A stretch of 64,000 nucleotides of DNA from Astropecten irregularis. Lineage: Eukaryota; Echinodermata; Asteroidea; Paxillosida; Astropectinidae. Below the pieces are notes generated by a model that was not told the DNA's origin, searched no databases, and was given only the letters and a program-made list of their open reading frames with translations. Shown here piece by piece: positions 24,080 through 36,100 of the stretch. Positions within the stretch are counted from its first letter, which is position 1. The number at the start of each line of letters is the position of its first letter. The position numbers were made by a program, and so were the translations under genes. The stretch lies in the NCBI GenBank assembly GCA_963971285.1, contig OZ020244.1, positions 3,162,001 to 3,226,000 of the forward strand, in the 5' to 3' direction.

Positions 24080-25466
24080 CAGTATGGGTGCACCTGAGTT
24101 ATTAAGCTCTATCTTTATTGTGTTTTAATGTCAATTACCTTTCTAAAGATGCTTGTCCGAATTTGACAGATTCCTTTGTGGCTTATCTCATAGTTTGTCA
24201 TCCTGTTAAGCAAAGATATCATTAATTCAGAGCAAAAGTTATTTCACACACTAAAGATTTGCTCAGCAGTGTGTCTTGGGAAAACGGTGGCCGGGGCAAG
24301 CGCTAAAATTGCTCCCCTAATTCAACCTTCTGATGCCATTTAAATAAAAATCAGACAGTTTGAAATTGGAATCTTTCTTTGTTTGTTCATTGGATTAGAT
24401 TTCCAATAACTTCACTGACAGTACAGCTACTTTTGTTTTCCTTTGCATTTTTTGCGCCCCCTAAAAAGTGGCGCCCGGGGCATGCGCCCCCCTTTCCCCA
24501 ATGGGTTTGCCAAAACAAATTTCTCAACACATTCCCTTCACAAATTTCAAATTGCCTATCTCTTTGGTATAATATTCATCCACTTTTTGAATAATATCCT
24601 CTCCAATCCAACTAGCCCGAGCCCCAGCCCAAGCCCTAGCCCCGCCCAATCTTATCCAAACCAATGTACTGATCTAAAGCAATCAATTGATCCAATGTAA
24701 TCCAATCAAATCCAACCCAACCCAGCCCAACCCATTCTAATGTTGGAACCAAGTTTCCTGTTAGGAAATAATTTGCTTAACTTAACTCAAATAACAAAAC
24801 AAAACCGAACAAATAAAGTATGCCCCCAAATGTGACTGCAACGATTTATTACATCCGAGGAAAAGAGGCCACTCATTTGTTATTCTCGTGATTTAATTTG
24901 TTATTCATTCAACCGGAAGGGAGCCACCTGTGGAAATATTTAATGGTATCAAGCATTTCCCCATATTCATCCAAAATACCAAGTAAAATAAACCCTATTT
25001 ACAGTGCATCCATCCTGCATTGGAAGCAGTGCAATCAAATCGAGGCTTGGATTCAATATAGTCTGATACCCGTTTTCTTTTGTAGAATTGGTGTTATCTT
25101 TCCCAATGGGTGTACAAGAAAGGTGACAAGATGGATGCACTGTGAATAGGGTCTACTGCATTGTGCTAAGACACTGTAAACCAATACCAAGCCTGTTTGG
25201 GTTATTCAAAGCGTGCAAAACACACACACACACACACATGGGACACACTACAACAAAAAAGCTACTTCGAAAGTTACTTTCCAAAAAGCGTACTCAAAAT
25301 TAAAGTGATTGCGATAAAAACCTACATGTACCTACAAAAATAACACTATTTTCGAAATTAACACAAATTATAAAAAGTATTGAACTGTAGGTGCAACTTT
25401 AAAAATGAGTACAGTGGTTTGATGAAAAAGAAACTGCAAGTTTACATCTAAAGAAAACATCTAATG
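24080..25466. other. No gene seen; low-complexity patches
   Basis: Holds AGCCCGAGCCCCAGCCC (24615-24650), CCAACCCAACCCAGCCCAA (24710-24735), the CA run, and an inverted pair CTATTTACAGTGCATCCATC / GATGGATGCACTGTGAATAG (24992/25132) marking a foldback of about 160 bp. Confidence 0.45.
25213..25239. repeat. CA microsatellite
   Basis: Uninterrupted (CA) run next to GGGACACACT. Confidence 0.8.
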
Positions 25467-26058
25467 GCAGTGTAATGGTAGGGCATAGGATAGGGAAAGG
25501 CGGGGCATGAGATAGGTAATCACAGGGCATGGGATAGGGAAAGGCAGGGCATGCGATAGGGAAAGGCAGGGCATGGGATAGGAATAGGCAAGGCATGGGA
25601 CAGGGAAAGGCAGGGCATGGGAAAAGTAATCGCAGGGCATGGGATAGGAAAAGGCAGGGCATGGGATAGGAAAAGGCAGGGCATGGGATAGGGAAAGGCG
25701 GGGCATGAGATAGGGAAATGCAGGGCATGGGATAAGGAAGGGCAGGGCATGAGATAGGGAAAGGCAGGGCATGGAATAGGAAAATAAAGGGCATGGGATA
25801 GGGAAAAGCAGGGCATGGGATAGGAAAAGGCAGGGCATGGGATAGGAAAAAACAGGGCATGGGATAGGAAAAGACAGGGCATGAGATAGGGAAAGGCAGG
25901 GCATGGAATAGGAAAATAAAGGGCATGGGATAGGGAAAAGCAGGGCATGGGATAGGGAAAGGCAGGGCATGGAATAGGAAAATAAAGGGCATGGGATAGG
26001 GAAAAGCAGGGCATGGGATAGGGAAAGGCAGGGCATGGAATAGGGACAGGCAGGGTAG
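25467..26058. repeat. 22-bp minisatellite (GGGCATGGGATAGGGAAAGGCA-like)
   Basis: About 27 units with A/G variants. A three-unit block containing GGAATAGGAAAATAAAGGGC recurs at about 25775, 25905 and 25975. Purine-rich on the plus strand. Antisense ORFs (PMPCFSLSHA-type repeats) are by-products of the 22-bp period being open in every minus frame. Confidence 0.93.
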
Positions 26059-26499
26059 GTATTAAAATCATCCAAAGGAAAATGAAACTCAGGAAAACGG
26101 GAAAGACATGGGTAACAGCAGGGGAGAGTTTTCATATCAAATGCAACACATTCTACATTAAAAAATTATAATTAAAATCAGTGAACATTTCCTCACACTT
26201 AACATTTTCTATAAAAAAAGAGAGAGAAATCAACTTGTTAAAATGTGTAACAGTTTAAAACATAACGCTAACATGTCCCAAAATGCAATTCAAACCCCGA
26301 CATTAGCTTCTACAAAGTGACTGATCACAACAAATGGCATTAAAAAGACATTGATTTACTTTTATGAAGATAATTTAAATGTGGAAGCATTGTGTGTCAT
26401 AAATATGTTGTTGAGTTTCTGTGCAAACTGTTTTGTAATCCAACTGAGAAGTACGGTATTACTCAAAATACATGTACATTGTAACATGCTTACTCATGT

Positions 26500-26838
26500 T
26501 AGGTTTTATTAAAAAAAAAAAACCGACATGTTCACAGATTTGCGTATAACTTACAGGGTATAAAGATGGACCTGGTAAAAACATACTGTTAAAATGTTTC
26601 TGCCTGGAATGCAGTATTTATCCAGAAATGAATACAAAATACCGAAAACAGTTTTGATCTTCGAGATCAAAACTTCATAATTACAATTACCTCACTTGGC
26701 GTAACAATTGTAACGGTCTTTTGCTGTTTTCTACTGTTTCCAATGATTAATAGAGCTGAAAATTTCCCAGGTTTGTTTTTATTCCATGACAAATCAACCG
26801 CAGCTGTTCTATTGACTTTACCAAAGTATGATAGTACC
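26500..26838. mobile_element. MITE-A diverged subfamily copy
   Basis: Left end eroded into an A-run. GATCTTCGAGATC centre; right end ACCAAAGTATGATAGTACC. Shares its right half with the left half of 14911-15269. Confidence 0.7.
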
Positions 26839-27119
26839 AGTTTTATTTTAAGTAGCTTTCCAGGGTGAGTCATTTGTCAACTGACTAAAATTATTTGCAT
26901 TTCCTGTATGTTGTACTCAGGAAAAATGCTGCTGTGCTGTGGTTTAAATAAAACCATTAAAACCAAAACCAGCGAGTATTAAACATTATTTCTATATAAA
27001 CGGAAATATTTTGAGTATCTGCATTGAGTATTAAACCATGATAATGACTTTCAAATGATTACAGTTTTAATGCAGTTTTGCAGTGAACATTTAGCAGATT
27101 TTCTTTGGAGGGAGGGGGC

Positions 27120-27800
27120 CAATTCAGAAGGCCAATTGGCAAAATGGCAAGCCTTTAAAAATAGCCTCGAGGCTGATTTTAGTTTCTCTGGACTCAAGAG
27201 GTTGTGGCCCGGGCCCCAATAGGTCATGGCCTGTGCCTCAAGAGGTCGTGTTCTGGGCCACACGAGGTCGTACGTGGTCTATAGGCCTCAAGAGCTCCTA
27301 GCCTGAGCCTCTAAAGGTACTGGGCTGGGCCTCAATAGGTCATGACCTGGACCTCAAGAGGTTCTAGCCCGAGCCTCAAGTGGTTGTGGTCTGGCCTGGG
27401 CCCCAAGAGGTCAAACATGGGCCTCAACAGGTCATGGCCTCAAGAGGGTATGGCCTGAGCCTCAAGAGGTCCTAGCCTGAGCCTCAAGAGGTTCTAGTCT
27501 GCGCCTCAAGAGCTCATGATCTGGGCCTCAAGAGGTTGTGGCATGGGCATCAAGATGTCAAGGCCTGAGCCTCAAGAGGTTGTGGCTTGAGCCTCAAGAG
27601 GTACTGGTCTGGGCCTCAAGAGGTCATGGCCTGGGCCTCAAAACGTCTTAGTTACCCTGAATCTCAAGAGGTACTGGTCTGGGTTTCAAGAGCTCGTGAC
27701 ATGGGACTCAAAACGTCCAACCATGAGTCTCAAGAGGTCCTACCCTGAGCCTTACACTGTAAGAGCTTGTGGCCTGGACCTCAAGAGGTTGTGTAAACCA
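27120..27800. repeat. Diverged 21-23-bp minisatellite built on CCTCAAGAGGT
   Basis: About 30 imperfect units of the type GGCCTGGGCCTCAAGAGGT, each containing the hyphen-free palindrome CCTCAAGAGG or a variant (CCTCAAGAGC, CCTCAATAGG). Older and more diverged than the neighbouring 22-bp array. Confidence 0.85.
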
Positions 27801-29334
27801 AAATATCAAACATTTGGGATTAATATGGGCACAAAGCCCTGATGCCTTCTTCAACCCATGCAAGATTTTTTCTAGAGTCGATTAGAAGTAGTGGACGGAA
27901 CTACTCCCTCCCCAGTCATTATTGTAATACAGCTGCCTGTGAATAGCGCAAGAAATTGAGAGCTTTTCAACAAAGACGTCTCTACATTACACACAATGCA
28001 TGGAAAATGCATCTCTGTAAAAGCTTAATTAATTCACACTGATTACTCCGTCAACACCTCAGCCTAAATATATACTTAAACCTGAAGCACATCTTTTTCT
28101 CTACCAGATATAGCATTTACCACTTCTAACGTGTCCTTATTATACATTATGTATACACAGTCCGTAATTTGTACAGATTTTACAGAATTTACAGTTTCTT
28201 TGTTGTTGTTTTTTTGTTAATATGCAATACATTCTGTTATCTACGAGCCAATCCAAAGAAATATACAATGCAGGTAGATACTGGTCTCAAACTGACTACC
28301 AACGGTACTATGCAGCTACACGAAACCAACGACCCCTAACCAGCGCTTTAACTTTCCAAATCTTAAGGTTAAGAACTACAACAACATCCATCTTGTGACA
28401 TCCATTTCAAATCTCAAAATACGTTTGTGCGTTGGTTTATAAACCTGGAGCACCTGGGCATTTGAGCAAGAAATAGAAATATTCCTGAATTTAGCAGAGT
28501 CTACCAGTTCCATGTGTAAAAATACAGTGCCTGAGTTCTACAGATCGTTTGTATCTACTAAAGTTCTACAATGAGAAGACTTGGGCCCTTTTCAAAACCT
28601 CGGCTCAGACTCAGGCTCCGGCTCCATTTCGTGAATCCATTCTAAAATAACGGCTTTCAAAATAGAGGCTTTTGGAAGTAGATATTTTGAACAAGAAAAC
28701 AGAGATTCAGCTTCAATGAAAAGCTACAACCTATATTTTCAGCATATGGATGACAGCGTCGGAGACCGAGCCGGAGCTGAAGTTTTGAGATGGGTATCAC
28801 TTTGCAAAAGCTTGCCACGAATCATGTGATATAGCAACAGAGTCTTTAGTCTGGGAAATTCAAACTGGGGTGTTCATGTGCAATGAAAGAACTGTGTCTG
28901 TGTACCAGATACTATTCAGATTTAACTCGCAAATGGCTTATGGCAAGCACATAGTCCATGTAAAATTCATTGAGATTCCCTTAAATTAAAATCAAATTAA
29001 TAAAGGTTTCCTGACTCCACAAATTTGGAAATATCTAAGCAGTCAGACCATCATAACCATGGATTTGTACTGTACTGTCATTGAGTGTCATTCATGTGAA
29101 AACCATTATTGGAAGTACCTTGTAAAAACATATTTTTTCATCAGTCTTTGTTTGCTTACTCAAAGTAAAACGATTCCATTTTCTATTCGTTATCTGTTAT
29201 TTTTAATTTTTTTTTTACATTATTTACATTAATACAAATAATAAACTGCTGCTAACTGCTCAGCAACCAAAATAATAACCTGAAATACAGTAAAATGCTT
29301 GAAGTTAGGAGGGCTTAATGTTTTTAAGCAGGAT
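27801..29334. other. No gene seen
   Basis: A/T-rich sequence containing only the 28588-28795 inverted-repeat element. No exon-like stretch noticed. Confidence 0.4.
28588..28795. mobile_element. Inverted-repeat element, AAAACYTCGGCTC ends
   Basis: CCTTTTCAAAACCTCGGCTC and GGCTCCGGCTCC pair with GAGCCGGAGCTGAAGTTTTG. A right-half relative lies at 30068-30172 (GAGCTGGAGCCAGAACCGAA). Confidence 0.65.
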
Positions 29335-29522
29335 ATTTCTCAAACATGTAGCCTTTGAGAAAGATTCTGCTAGGATCAAAACATCAGGCCCTCTGATCCT
29401 AACTCTGATCATTTAGCCTTTGAAAAAGATGCTGCTAGGATTGAAACATCAGGCCCTCCTAACTCTGACCATTTAGCCTTTGAGAAAGATCCTGCTAGGA
29501 TCGAAACATCAGGCTCTTCTAC
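29335..29522. repeat. Short array of the GAAAGATCCTGCTAGGATC unit (3 copies)
   Basis: Three units of the TAGCCTTTGAGAAAGATYCT...GGATCRAAACATCAGGCYCT motif that forms the larger array at 41085. TGATCC/GGATCA words flank each unit. Confidence 0.8.
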
Positions 29523-30730
29523 TTACATTACAACTCCTTCTGCTTTTACCAAATCGGAACAGTGAGAGCAATAACAAATTTAACCAATTTAACAGAGTAT
29601 CCATCCACGGAAATTTGGGTATTAGTGAAATTGTGTGACAAATGCCCACATCAATGACCTTAATTATTGACAATAAATTTATTATTTAATGATAACAAAA
29701 CCTGGTTAGTGTCAAAACTCAAACAAAAAGCCAGAACAAAAATACAGTTTTGCTTCTTTTGATGTTTACGGGATGTTTAGTTGCCATGCCAACTATATCC
29801 CGTGGCCTTTGGTCAAACAATGGGTGGAAAACAGATTTGTACAATGAGGGATTTTCCAGCAGTTCAGCTGAGCAGCTCAATTCATATAAGGAAGGTAGGG
29901 TGGATTAAAACATTTTATGTGTCAATTGGTGTTCAAATGAATATCCTGTTTCCTGACATATCTTACATGTATGGTAAAGTAATAGGATGTAGGCTACTGC
30001 ATAGAGATAGAGGCCAACAACATGTCCTACTTTTTAGGAACATACACATATACAGTAGGGCCTTTGCCGGCTTCAATGAAAAACCACAACGTGAGTTTTC
30101 AGCGTATGGATGGTAGAGCTGGAGCCAGAACCGAAGCTGGAGCCGGAACCGAGGTTTGGAAAAGGCCCATAGCCTGCTTTTAATATCTTCTGGACCAAAG
30201 ATGGCCGACTCTGTTGGGGCTGTCTGCTGCCATGCCAATGAGAAGTAAATTGGACCACATGTCTAGTAAGCTACCTTCATGCCACAGCATGTGTATTTGA
30301 AAATGAGTATTCCCCGACTGAAATTTAATACAATGTGATGGGCCTATATGAAATGAGACATGAGGCTGGGCTTGGGATTTATTTTTCATCCTTTAAAATG
30401 AAATGAAGGGCTTGAGAAACATGGTATTAGGTTGGAGCCTTTCTTCAGCTCCGTCAGAATGTGGCCCAATACCTTTGTTTTGTTTTGTGTGGCTAAGCCA
30501 AAGCCGGAAACTATAGCAAAGAATTTGGTATGGCCACAATGTGCTTGATAGATAGTCTGGGCAATGGTCGATATGCATGACATACCAGTTTACTCTACAG
30601 TAAGATAGGGTACCAGACATAAGACAAAGCCTTTATTAACAAAATAGGTTCATTATAACTAGACTTCTCGTGAGCTGAGGCATATTTGGCTAGGTTTGGC
30701 CTCATGGTTAAGACCATCATTTGGGTGGAT

Positions 30731-30934
30731 CTGAGGCTAATTTCATAGAACTGCTTTTAAAAGCACAAAAACTGCTTAAGCATGAAAAGTTTCAAACAGG
30801 ATTACCAACCAAATTTTCAAGTGATATTTAATACTGTTTTTTGACGAGGAGTTTTGTCTGGCAAACTGATTTTATTTATCATGGTTTTTGGTGCTTAAGC
30901 AAATTTTTGAGCTTAAGCAGCTCTATGAAATTGT
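30731..30934. mobile_element. MITE-D copy
   Basis: GAGGCTAATTTCATAGAACT to AAGCAGCTCTATGAAATTG; 3' terminal bases replaced by a T-run. Confidence 0.75.
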
Positions 30935-31082
30935 TTTTTTATATGACTATGTGCACGTACACAGGAAAATGTGTGGTCTCCGTTTACAGGAATGTTGATC
31001 AGGAACGTCCGATTATTCTCTGGTTACACTCACCACAGTCAATAGTGCATTGTACTTGTCTGACGGAGGTCACAGCATGTAC

Positions 31083-31327
31083 AGGGGCCAATTTCATAGA
31101 GCCGCTTAGCACAAAAATTCGCTAAGCATGACATTTCTGTCTTTAGTAAAAACAGGATTAACAACAAAATTTCTGTGTGTTGTGTATCACTTGTGATTGT
31201 TATTTGGCTGTTGTTCGCTGACCATGAATATCAAATGGAATGTTCAATGGTGGTTTGTTTTTTTGAGCAAGCTATTTTTGTGCTAAGCACATTTTTGTGC
31301 TAAGCAGCTCCATGAAATTGGCCCCTG
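31083..31327. mobile_element. MITE-D2 copy
   Basis: AGGGGCCAATTTCATAGAGC to CTCCATGAAATTGGCCCCTG. The interior has CTAAGCA in place of CTTAAGCA, a subtype shared with the nested copy at 55496. Confidence 0.82.
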
Positions 31328-31495
31328 AAGATTATGCAATTAAGGCAACCTTTGTCATTCACTTTAAGAATTTCAGGAATTTTTCAAGGAAGATATCACA
31401 AGGATCTGTGTCTTAATGAATGGTTCCAAAGTTTTCTTTTTGCAGCTTGCCGCGTGCTTCGTTTCCTCCCAGTAAAAAAACTGATTCGTAACAAA

Positions 31496-31860
31496 ATTGG
31501 CCCTTAACCCTAACCCTCTGCACCTACCAAACAAGACAAGAGCTGCTTACCACACATTACCACAGTCTCCACAAGGGGACTGGATTAACCCTTACCCTCT
31601 GCACCTACCACACAAAACAAGAGCTGCTTACCACACATTACCACAGTCTCCACAAAGGGAACTGAACATTAACCCTAACCCTCTGCACCTACCACACAAA
31701 ACAAGAGCTGCTTACCACACATTACCAGTCTTCACAGGGGGACTGGATCATAAACCGTGCCTTATATTACACAAACCACACTGTGGTGTATTGTGGTATT
31801 CAGGATACCGCACTGACCACAGGTAAAGCCATGTGTGGTAAACTGTGGTATGGAGGTGGG
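31496..31860. repeat. About 86-bp tandem repeat seeded with telomere-like TTAACCCTAACCC
   Basis: Three units, each beginning (T)TAACCCTAACCCTCTGCACC and carrying GAGCTGCTTACCACACATTACC, followed by a longer tail with inverted ACCACA/TGTGGT words that reaches about 31860. A single related unit occurs at 47178-47330. Confidence 0.8.
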
Positions 31861-31983
31861 TCAGGGGTTAAAATTGGGATTCTTTTTCTCAGATGAACAT
31901 CAAAACGGAAAAACTCTGTACTGGATGCTCCAGCGGCGCTTTTTTGAGGATACGGAGGTAGTTGCCTTGGTGCTCCAAGCCTT

Positions 31984-32124
31984 GGGGTCGATTTCACCAA
32001 ACTCATCGTAACTTACTATCAGTCATAAGACTTATGATGCATTGCAGACCTACGTAGGATATGATGGGTTATCCTTTGTAACTTGGGTTGCAATCGATCG
32101 TAGTGCTTTGTGAAATCGACCCCT
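31984..32124. mobile_element. MITE-E copy, inverted
   Basis: GGGGTCGATTTCACCAAACT to TTTGTGAAATCGACCCC, 141 bp. Confidence 0.82.
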
Positions 32125-32702
32125 GGTGCCCCTTCATTTGATGTTTTCTCTCATGCAAGCAGTGAAGCGCCCTCTAGCATCGAAAACAGCTGCCTTGCTC
32201 CTTTGAGAATTCAAGCACTTGAAGACGACATCGTGGCCTCTTCCGAACAAAGTCTGTTGAAGTGACTCCGCAGCCCAGCGATGGAGACGCACAAATGGAG
32301 AAGAGCATTCCTTGAGTGACTGCACTCCTATCGCACTCCACAACAACAAGCATCTTGGCTTCCACACGCAAACAATTAACACAAAAAAGGCAGGCCCGTA
32401 ATAAATATAGTCTGGTACCCTTGACGATCTGCCCAAATCCACAGTCTAATACCCACAGGGTCTGTGGGGAACAAGACCAGGTTGGAAGGACTCACCTATC
32501 CTGTTCATGTAGCACACAAATTGCTGCTTCTTCGTTCAGAAACAAGAATGCTTGCGCTGAGTTCTTTCCGCGTGTTTGATCAAATTGTTTGCAGTTGTTT
32601 GCGTCGAGAAGCCAATTCTATTTCTTCTGTCCTCGTTCAAACGCATGATGCTGTTGATGAGCTATGCAACATAAACGGATGAAACAAAAAAGTCATTGAA
32701 AA

Positions 32703-32840
32703 GTGAACAAAGGAAAATTGACCGGAGCAGGATCCGAACCATCGACCACTGGAATACCGTACTTGTGCTCTTACCAACTGAGCTATCCAGCCCTTTGTTG
32801 GTGGTGTCCCTAATAGTCAATTATCTTTGTTCCTTTGCCA
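32703..32840 (-). mobile_element. tRNA-derived SINE (A and B boxes intact)
   Basis: On the minus strand, TAGCTCAGTTGGTAAGAGC (A box) and GGTTCGGATCC (B box) with GGAATACCGT-related stem words, then the tail CAATTTTCCTTTGTTCAC. It lies 280 bp downstream of the EIF4E3 stop. Not a tRNA gene: no matching acceptor stem. Confidence 0.7.
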
Positions 32841-33003
32841 GTCAGAAGCCATGAAACCACTCACATACCGCTATATCCCAAGGATCATTGAATATACAGT
32901 GCAGCATTAGCAATGCTAAACAACCCGAGAAACAGTACATGGGGATCACTCAAAGAGGATGCAGCTTCAATCAATATAATCATACAAACAGATTTGCCAA
33001 TTA

Positions 33004-33113
33004 ACCGTGAGTGTTTTTCACCGTATGGGACTGGAAATTTCACAGATGACTGTTACTGTTTCTTTCTCGTTATTTCTGCCCATGAATCTACATTTATTCC
33101 AAGGTATCATAAT
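33004..33113. mobile_element. MITE-A right-half fragment at the 3' end of EIF4E3
   Basis: Matches the TTCACAGATGACTGTTACTG ... CCCATGAATCT part of MITE-A. It ends six bases from the EIF4E3 stop codon. Confidence 0.65.
33093..33098 (-). terminator. Candidate poly(A) signal of EIF4E3 inside a MITE fragment
   Basis: AATAAA on the minus strand, 21 bases after the EIF4E3 stop (33119), inside the 33004-33113 MITE-A fragment. It would give a very short 3' UTR. No clearly better hexamer was found close by; more distal ones exist near 30630. Confidence 0.3.
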
Positions 33114-33118
33114 GAAAT

Positions 33119-36100
33119 CTAGATGGAACAGAGGGTAGGATACTGACTTTTATAAAAGTGGGTCTTGATTTCGATGCCTTGTAGAATCTCTTTGACCATG
33201 TCCACAACTTTGTCGATCTCCGCCTCGATCAGTCCTGCCTTCTTGTTCCAGACTTGGAGTATGTCCACGTCAAGGTTCCGTATACTCACACTCACGCCAC
33301 ATATCTCATCCTCTGCAAAATATATGGACCAAGGAAACAGGATTCATAATCATCTGAAGTGAGCACTGAGACATGGCATTGCTAGTGCTGTGCAAAATAG
33401 ATTAATTTGGTATTCGTTTACGGAATACAAAAAAAATAAGGTTACGTGTTATAAGATTTAAGCGCCTTTTTAATTGACAGCGCTAGCGGGCGGCGATCGT
33501 GAGTGTTCAGTGAAGAAGAAAAGTGCCTGAATAAAAGCAGTGTTGACAGACGGTATGGACATTAAGCTTGTTTGATATGACAATATTTATAAATATTGCA
33601 ATATTTTTTTCATATCGAAAATCGTATGGGGTCCCGGAAAGAATATTGAAATAATATCGGGAATATCGTGATATTCGTGATATAAAAAAATCAGAGTAGC
33701 ACATGAGCTTATTGAGCTACTTTTTGCACTTTTCGCGACGACCAAAACAAACAGATTATTGCAAATTTTGTAGCTGGTTGCGACGTTAAAAGCAGATTTC
33801 TTACCGCAAAATCTGCACTCTATGTGCACCTCAGTGAAACATGGCATTGCCACCACCTTCTACGTCGCGTTTGTCTGCTTGTTTGTCTGTTCTGTCAGGT
33901 GGTTGCTCACCTTAGTGAGACATGGCATTGCCACCACCTTCTACATTTGTCTGCTTGTTTGTCTGTTCTGTCAGGTGGTTGCTCACCTCAGTGAGACATG
34001 GCATTGCCACCACCTTCTACGTTTGTCTGCTTGTTTGTCTGTTCTGTCAGGTGGTTGCTCACCTCAGTCAGACATGGCATTGCCACCACCTTCTACGTTT
34101 GTCTGCTTGTTTTTCTGTTCTGTCAGGTGGTTGCTCACCTCAGTCAGACATGGCATTGCCACCACCTTCTACGTTTGTCTGCTTGTTTGTCTGTTGTCAG
34201 GTGGTTGCTCACCTCAGTCAGACATGGCATTGCCACCACCTTCTACGTTTGTCTGCTTGTTTGTCTGTTCTGTCAGGTGGTTGCTCACCTCAGTCAGACA
34301 TGGCATTGCCACCACCTTCTACGTTTGTCTGCTTGTTTGTCTGTTCTGTCAGGTGGTTGCTCACCTCAGTCAGACATGGCATTGCCACCACCTTCTACGT
34401 TTGTCTGCTTGTTTGTCTGTTCTGTCAGGTGGTTGCTCACCTCAGTCAGACATGGCATTGCCACCACCTTCTAGCTTTGTCTGCTTGTTTGTCTGTTCTG
34501 TCAGGTGGTTGCTCACCTCAGTCAGACATGGCATTGCTACCACCTTCTACGTTTGTCTGCTTGTTTGTCCGTTCTGTCAGGTGGTTGCTCACCTCAGTCA
34601 GACATGGCATTGCCACGTTTGTCTGCTTGTTTGTCTGTTCTGCCAGGTGGTTGCTCACCTCAGTGAGACATGGCATTGCCACCACCTTCTACGTTTGTCT
34701 GCTTGTTTGTCTGTTCTGTCAGGTGGTTGCTCACCTCAGTCAGACATGGCATTGCCACCACCTTCTACGTTTGTCTGCTTGTTTGTCTGTTCTGTCAGGT
34801 GGTTGCTCACCTCAGTCAGACATGGCATTGCCACCACCTTCTACGTTTGTCTGCTTGTTTGTCTGTTCTGTCAGGTGGTTGCTCACCTCAGTCAGACATG
34901 GCATTGCCACCACCTTCTACGTTTGTCTGCTTGTTTGTCTGTTCTGTCAGGTGGTTGCTCACCTCAGTCAGACATGGCATTGCCACCACCTTCTACGTTT
35001 GTCTGCTTGTTTGTCTGTTCTGTCAGGTGGTTGCTCACCTCAGTCAGACATGGCATTGCCACCACCTTCTAGCTTTGTCTGCTTGTTTGTCTGTTCTGTC
35101 AGGTGGTTGCTCACCTCAGTCAGACATGGCATTGCTACCACCTTCTACGTTTGTCTGCTTGTTTGTCCGTTCTGTCAGGTGGTTGCTCACCTCAGTCAGA
35201 CATGGCATTGCCACGTTTGTCTGCTTGTTTGTCTGTTCTGCCAGGTGGTTGCTCACCTCAGTGAGACATGGCATTGCCACCACCTTCTACGTTTATCTGC
35301 TTGTTTGTCTGTTCTGTCAGGTGGTTGCTCACCTCAGTCAGACATGGCATTGCCACCACCTTCTACGTTTGTCTGCTTGTTTGTCTGTTCTGTCAGGTGG
35401 TTGCTCACCTCAGTCAGACATGGCATTGCCACCACCTTCTACGTTTGTCTGCTTGTTTGTCTGTTCTGTCAGGTGGTTGCTCACCTCAGTCAGACATGGC
35501 ATTGCCACGTTTGTCTGCTTGTTTGTCTGTTTTGTCAGGTGGTTGCTCACCTCAGTGAGACATGGCATTGCCACATTTGTCTGCTTGTTTGTCTGTTCTG
35601 TCAGGTGGTTGCTCACCTCAGTCAGACATGGCATTTCCACGTTTGTCTGCTTGTTTGTCCTTTCTGTCAGGTGGTTGCTCACCTCAGTCAGACATGGCAT
35701 TGCCACGTTTGTCTGCTTGTTTGTCCGTTCTGTCAGGTGGTTGCTCACCTCAGTCAGACATGGGACAATGCCACGTTTGTCTGCTTGTTTGTCCGTTCTG
35801 TCAGGTGGTTGCTCACCTCAGTCAGACATGGCATTGCCACGTTTGTCTGCTTGTTTGTCTGTTCTGTCAAATGGTTGCTCACCTCGGTCAGACATGGCAT
35901 TGCCACGTTTGTCTGCTTGTTTGTCCGTTCTGTCAGGTGGTTGCTCACCTCAGTGAGACATGGGACAATGCCACGTTTGTCTGCTTGTTTGTCCGTTCTG
36001 TCAGGTGGTTGCTCACCTCAGTCAGACATGGCATTGCCACGTTTGTCTGCTTGTTTGTCTGTTTTGTCAGGTGGTTGCTCACCTCAGTGAGACATGGCAT

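Noticed and set aside
25399-26135. Minus-strand Pro/Cys-rich repeat ORFs
   Set aside because: Products of the 22-bp minisatellite; all three minus frames read similarly.
31496-31560. Chromosome-fusion telomere scar
   Set aside because: Only two telomere-like repeats per unit, at the head of a dispersed repeat.
32134-32442. Minus-strand ORF of 102 codons downstream of EIF4E3
   Set aside because: No family signature, no conserved context; probably 3' flanking sequence.
32725-32800. tRNA gene on the minus strand
   Set aside because: A and B boxes are present, but the acceptor stem does not pair and the flanks repeat at 40820, so it is a SINE head.
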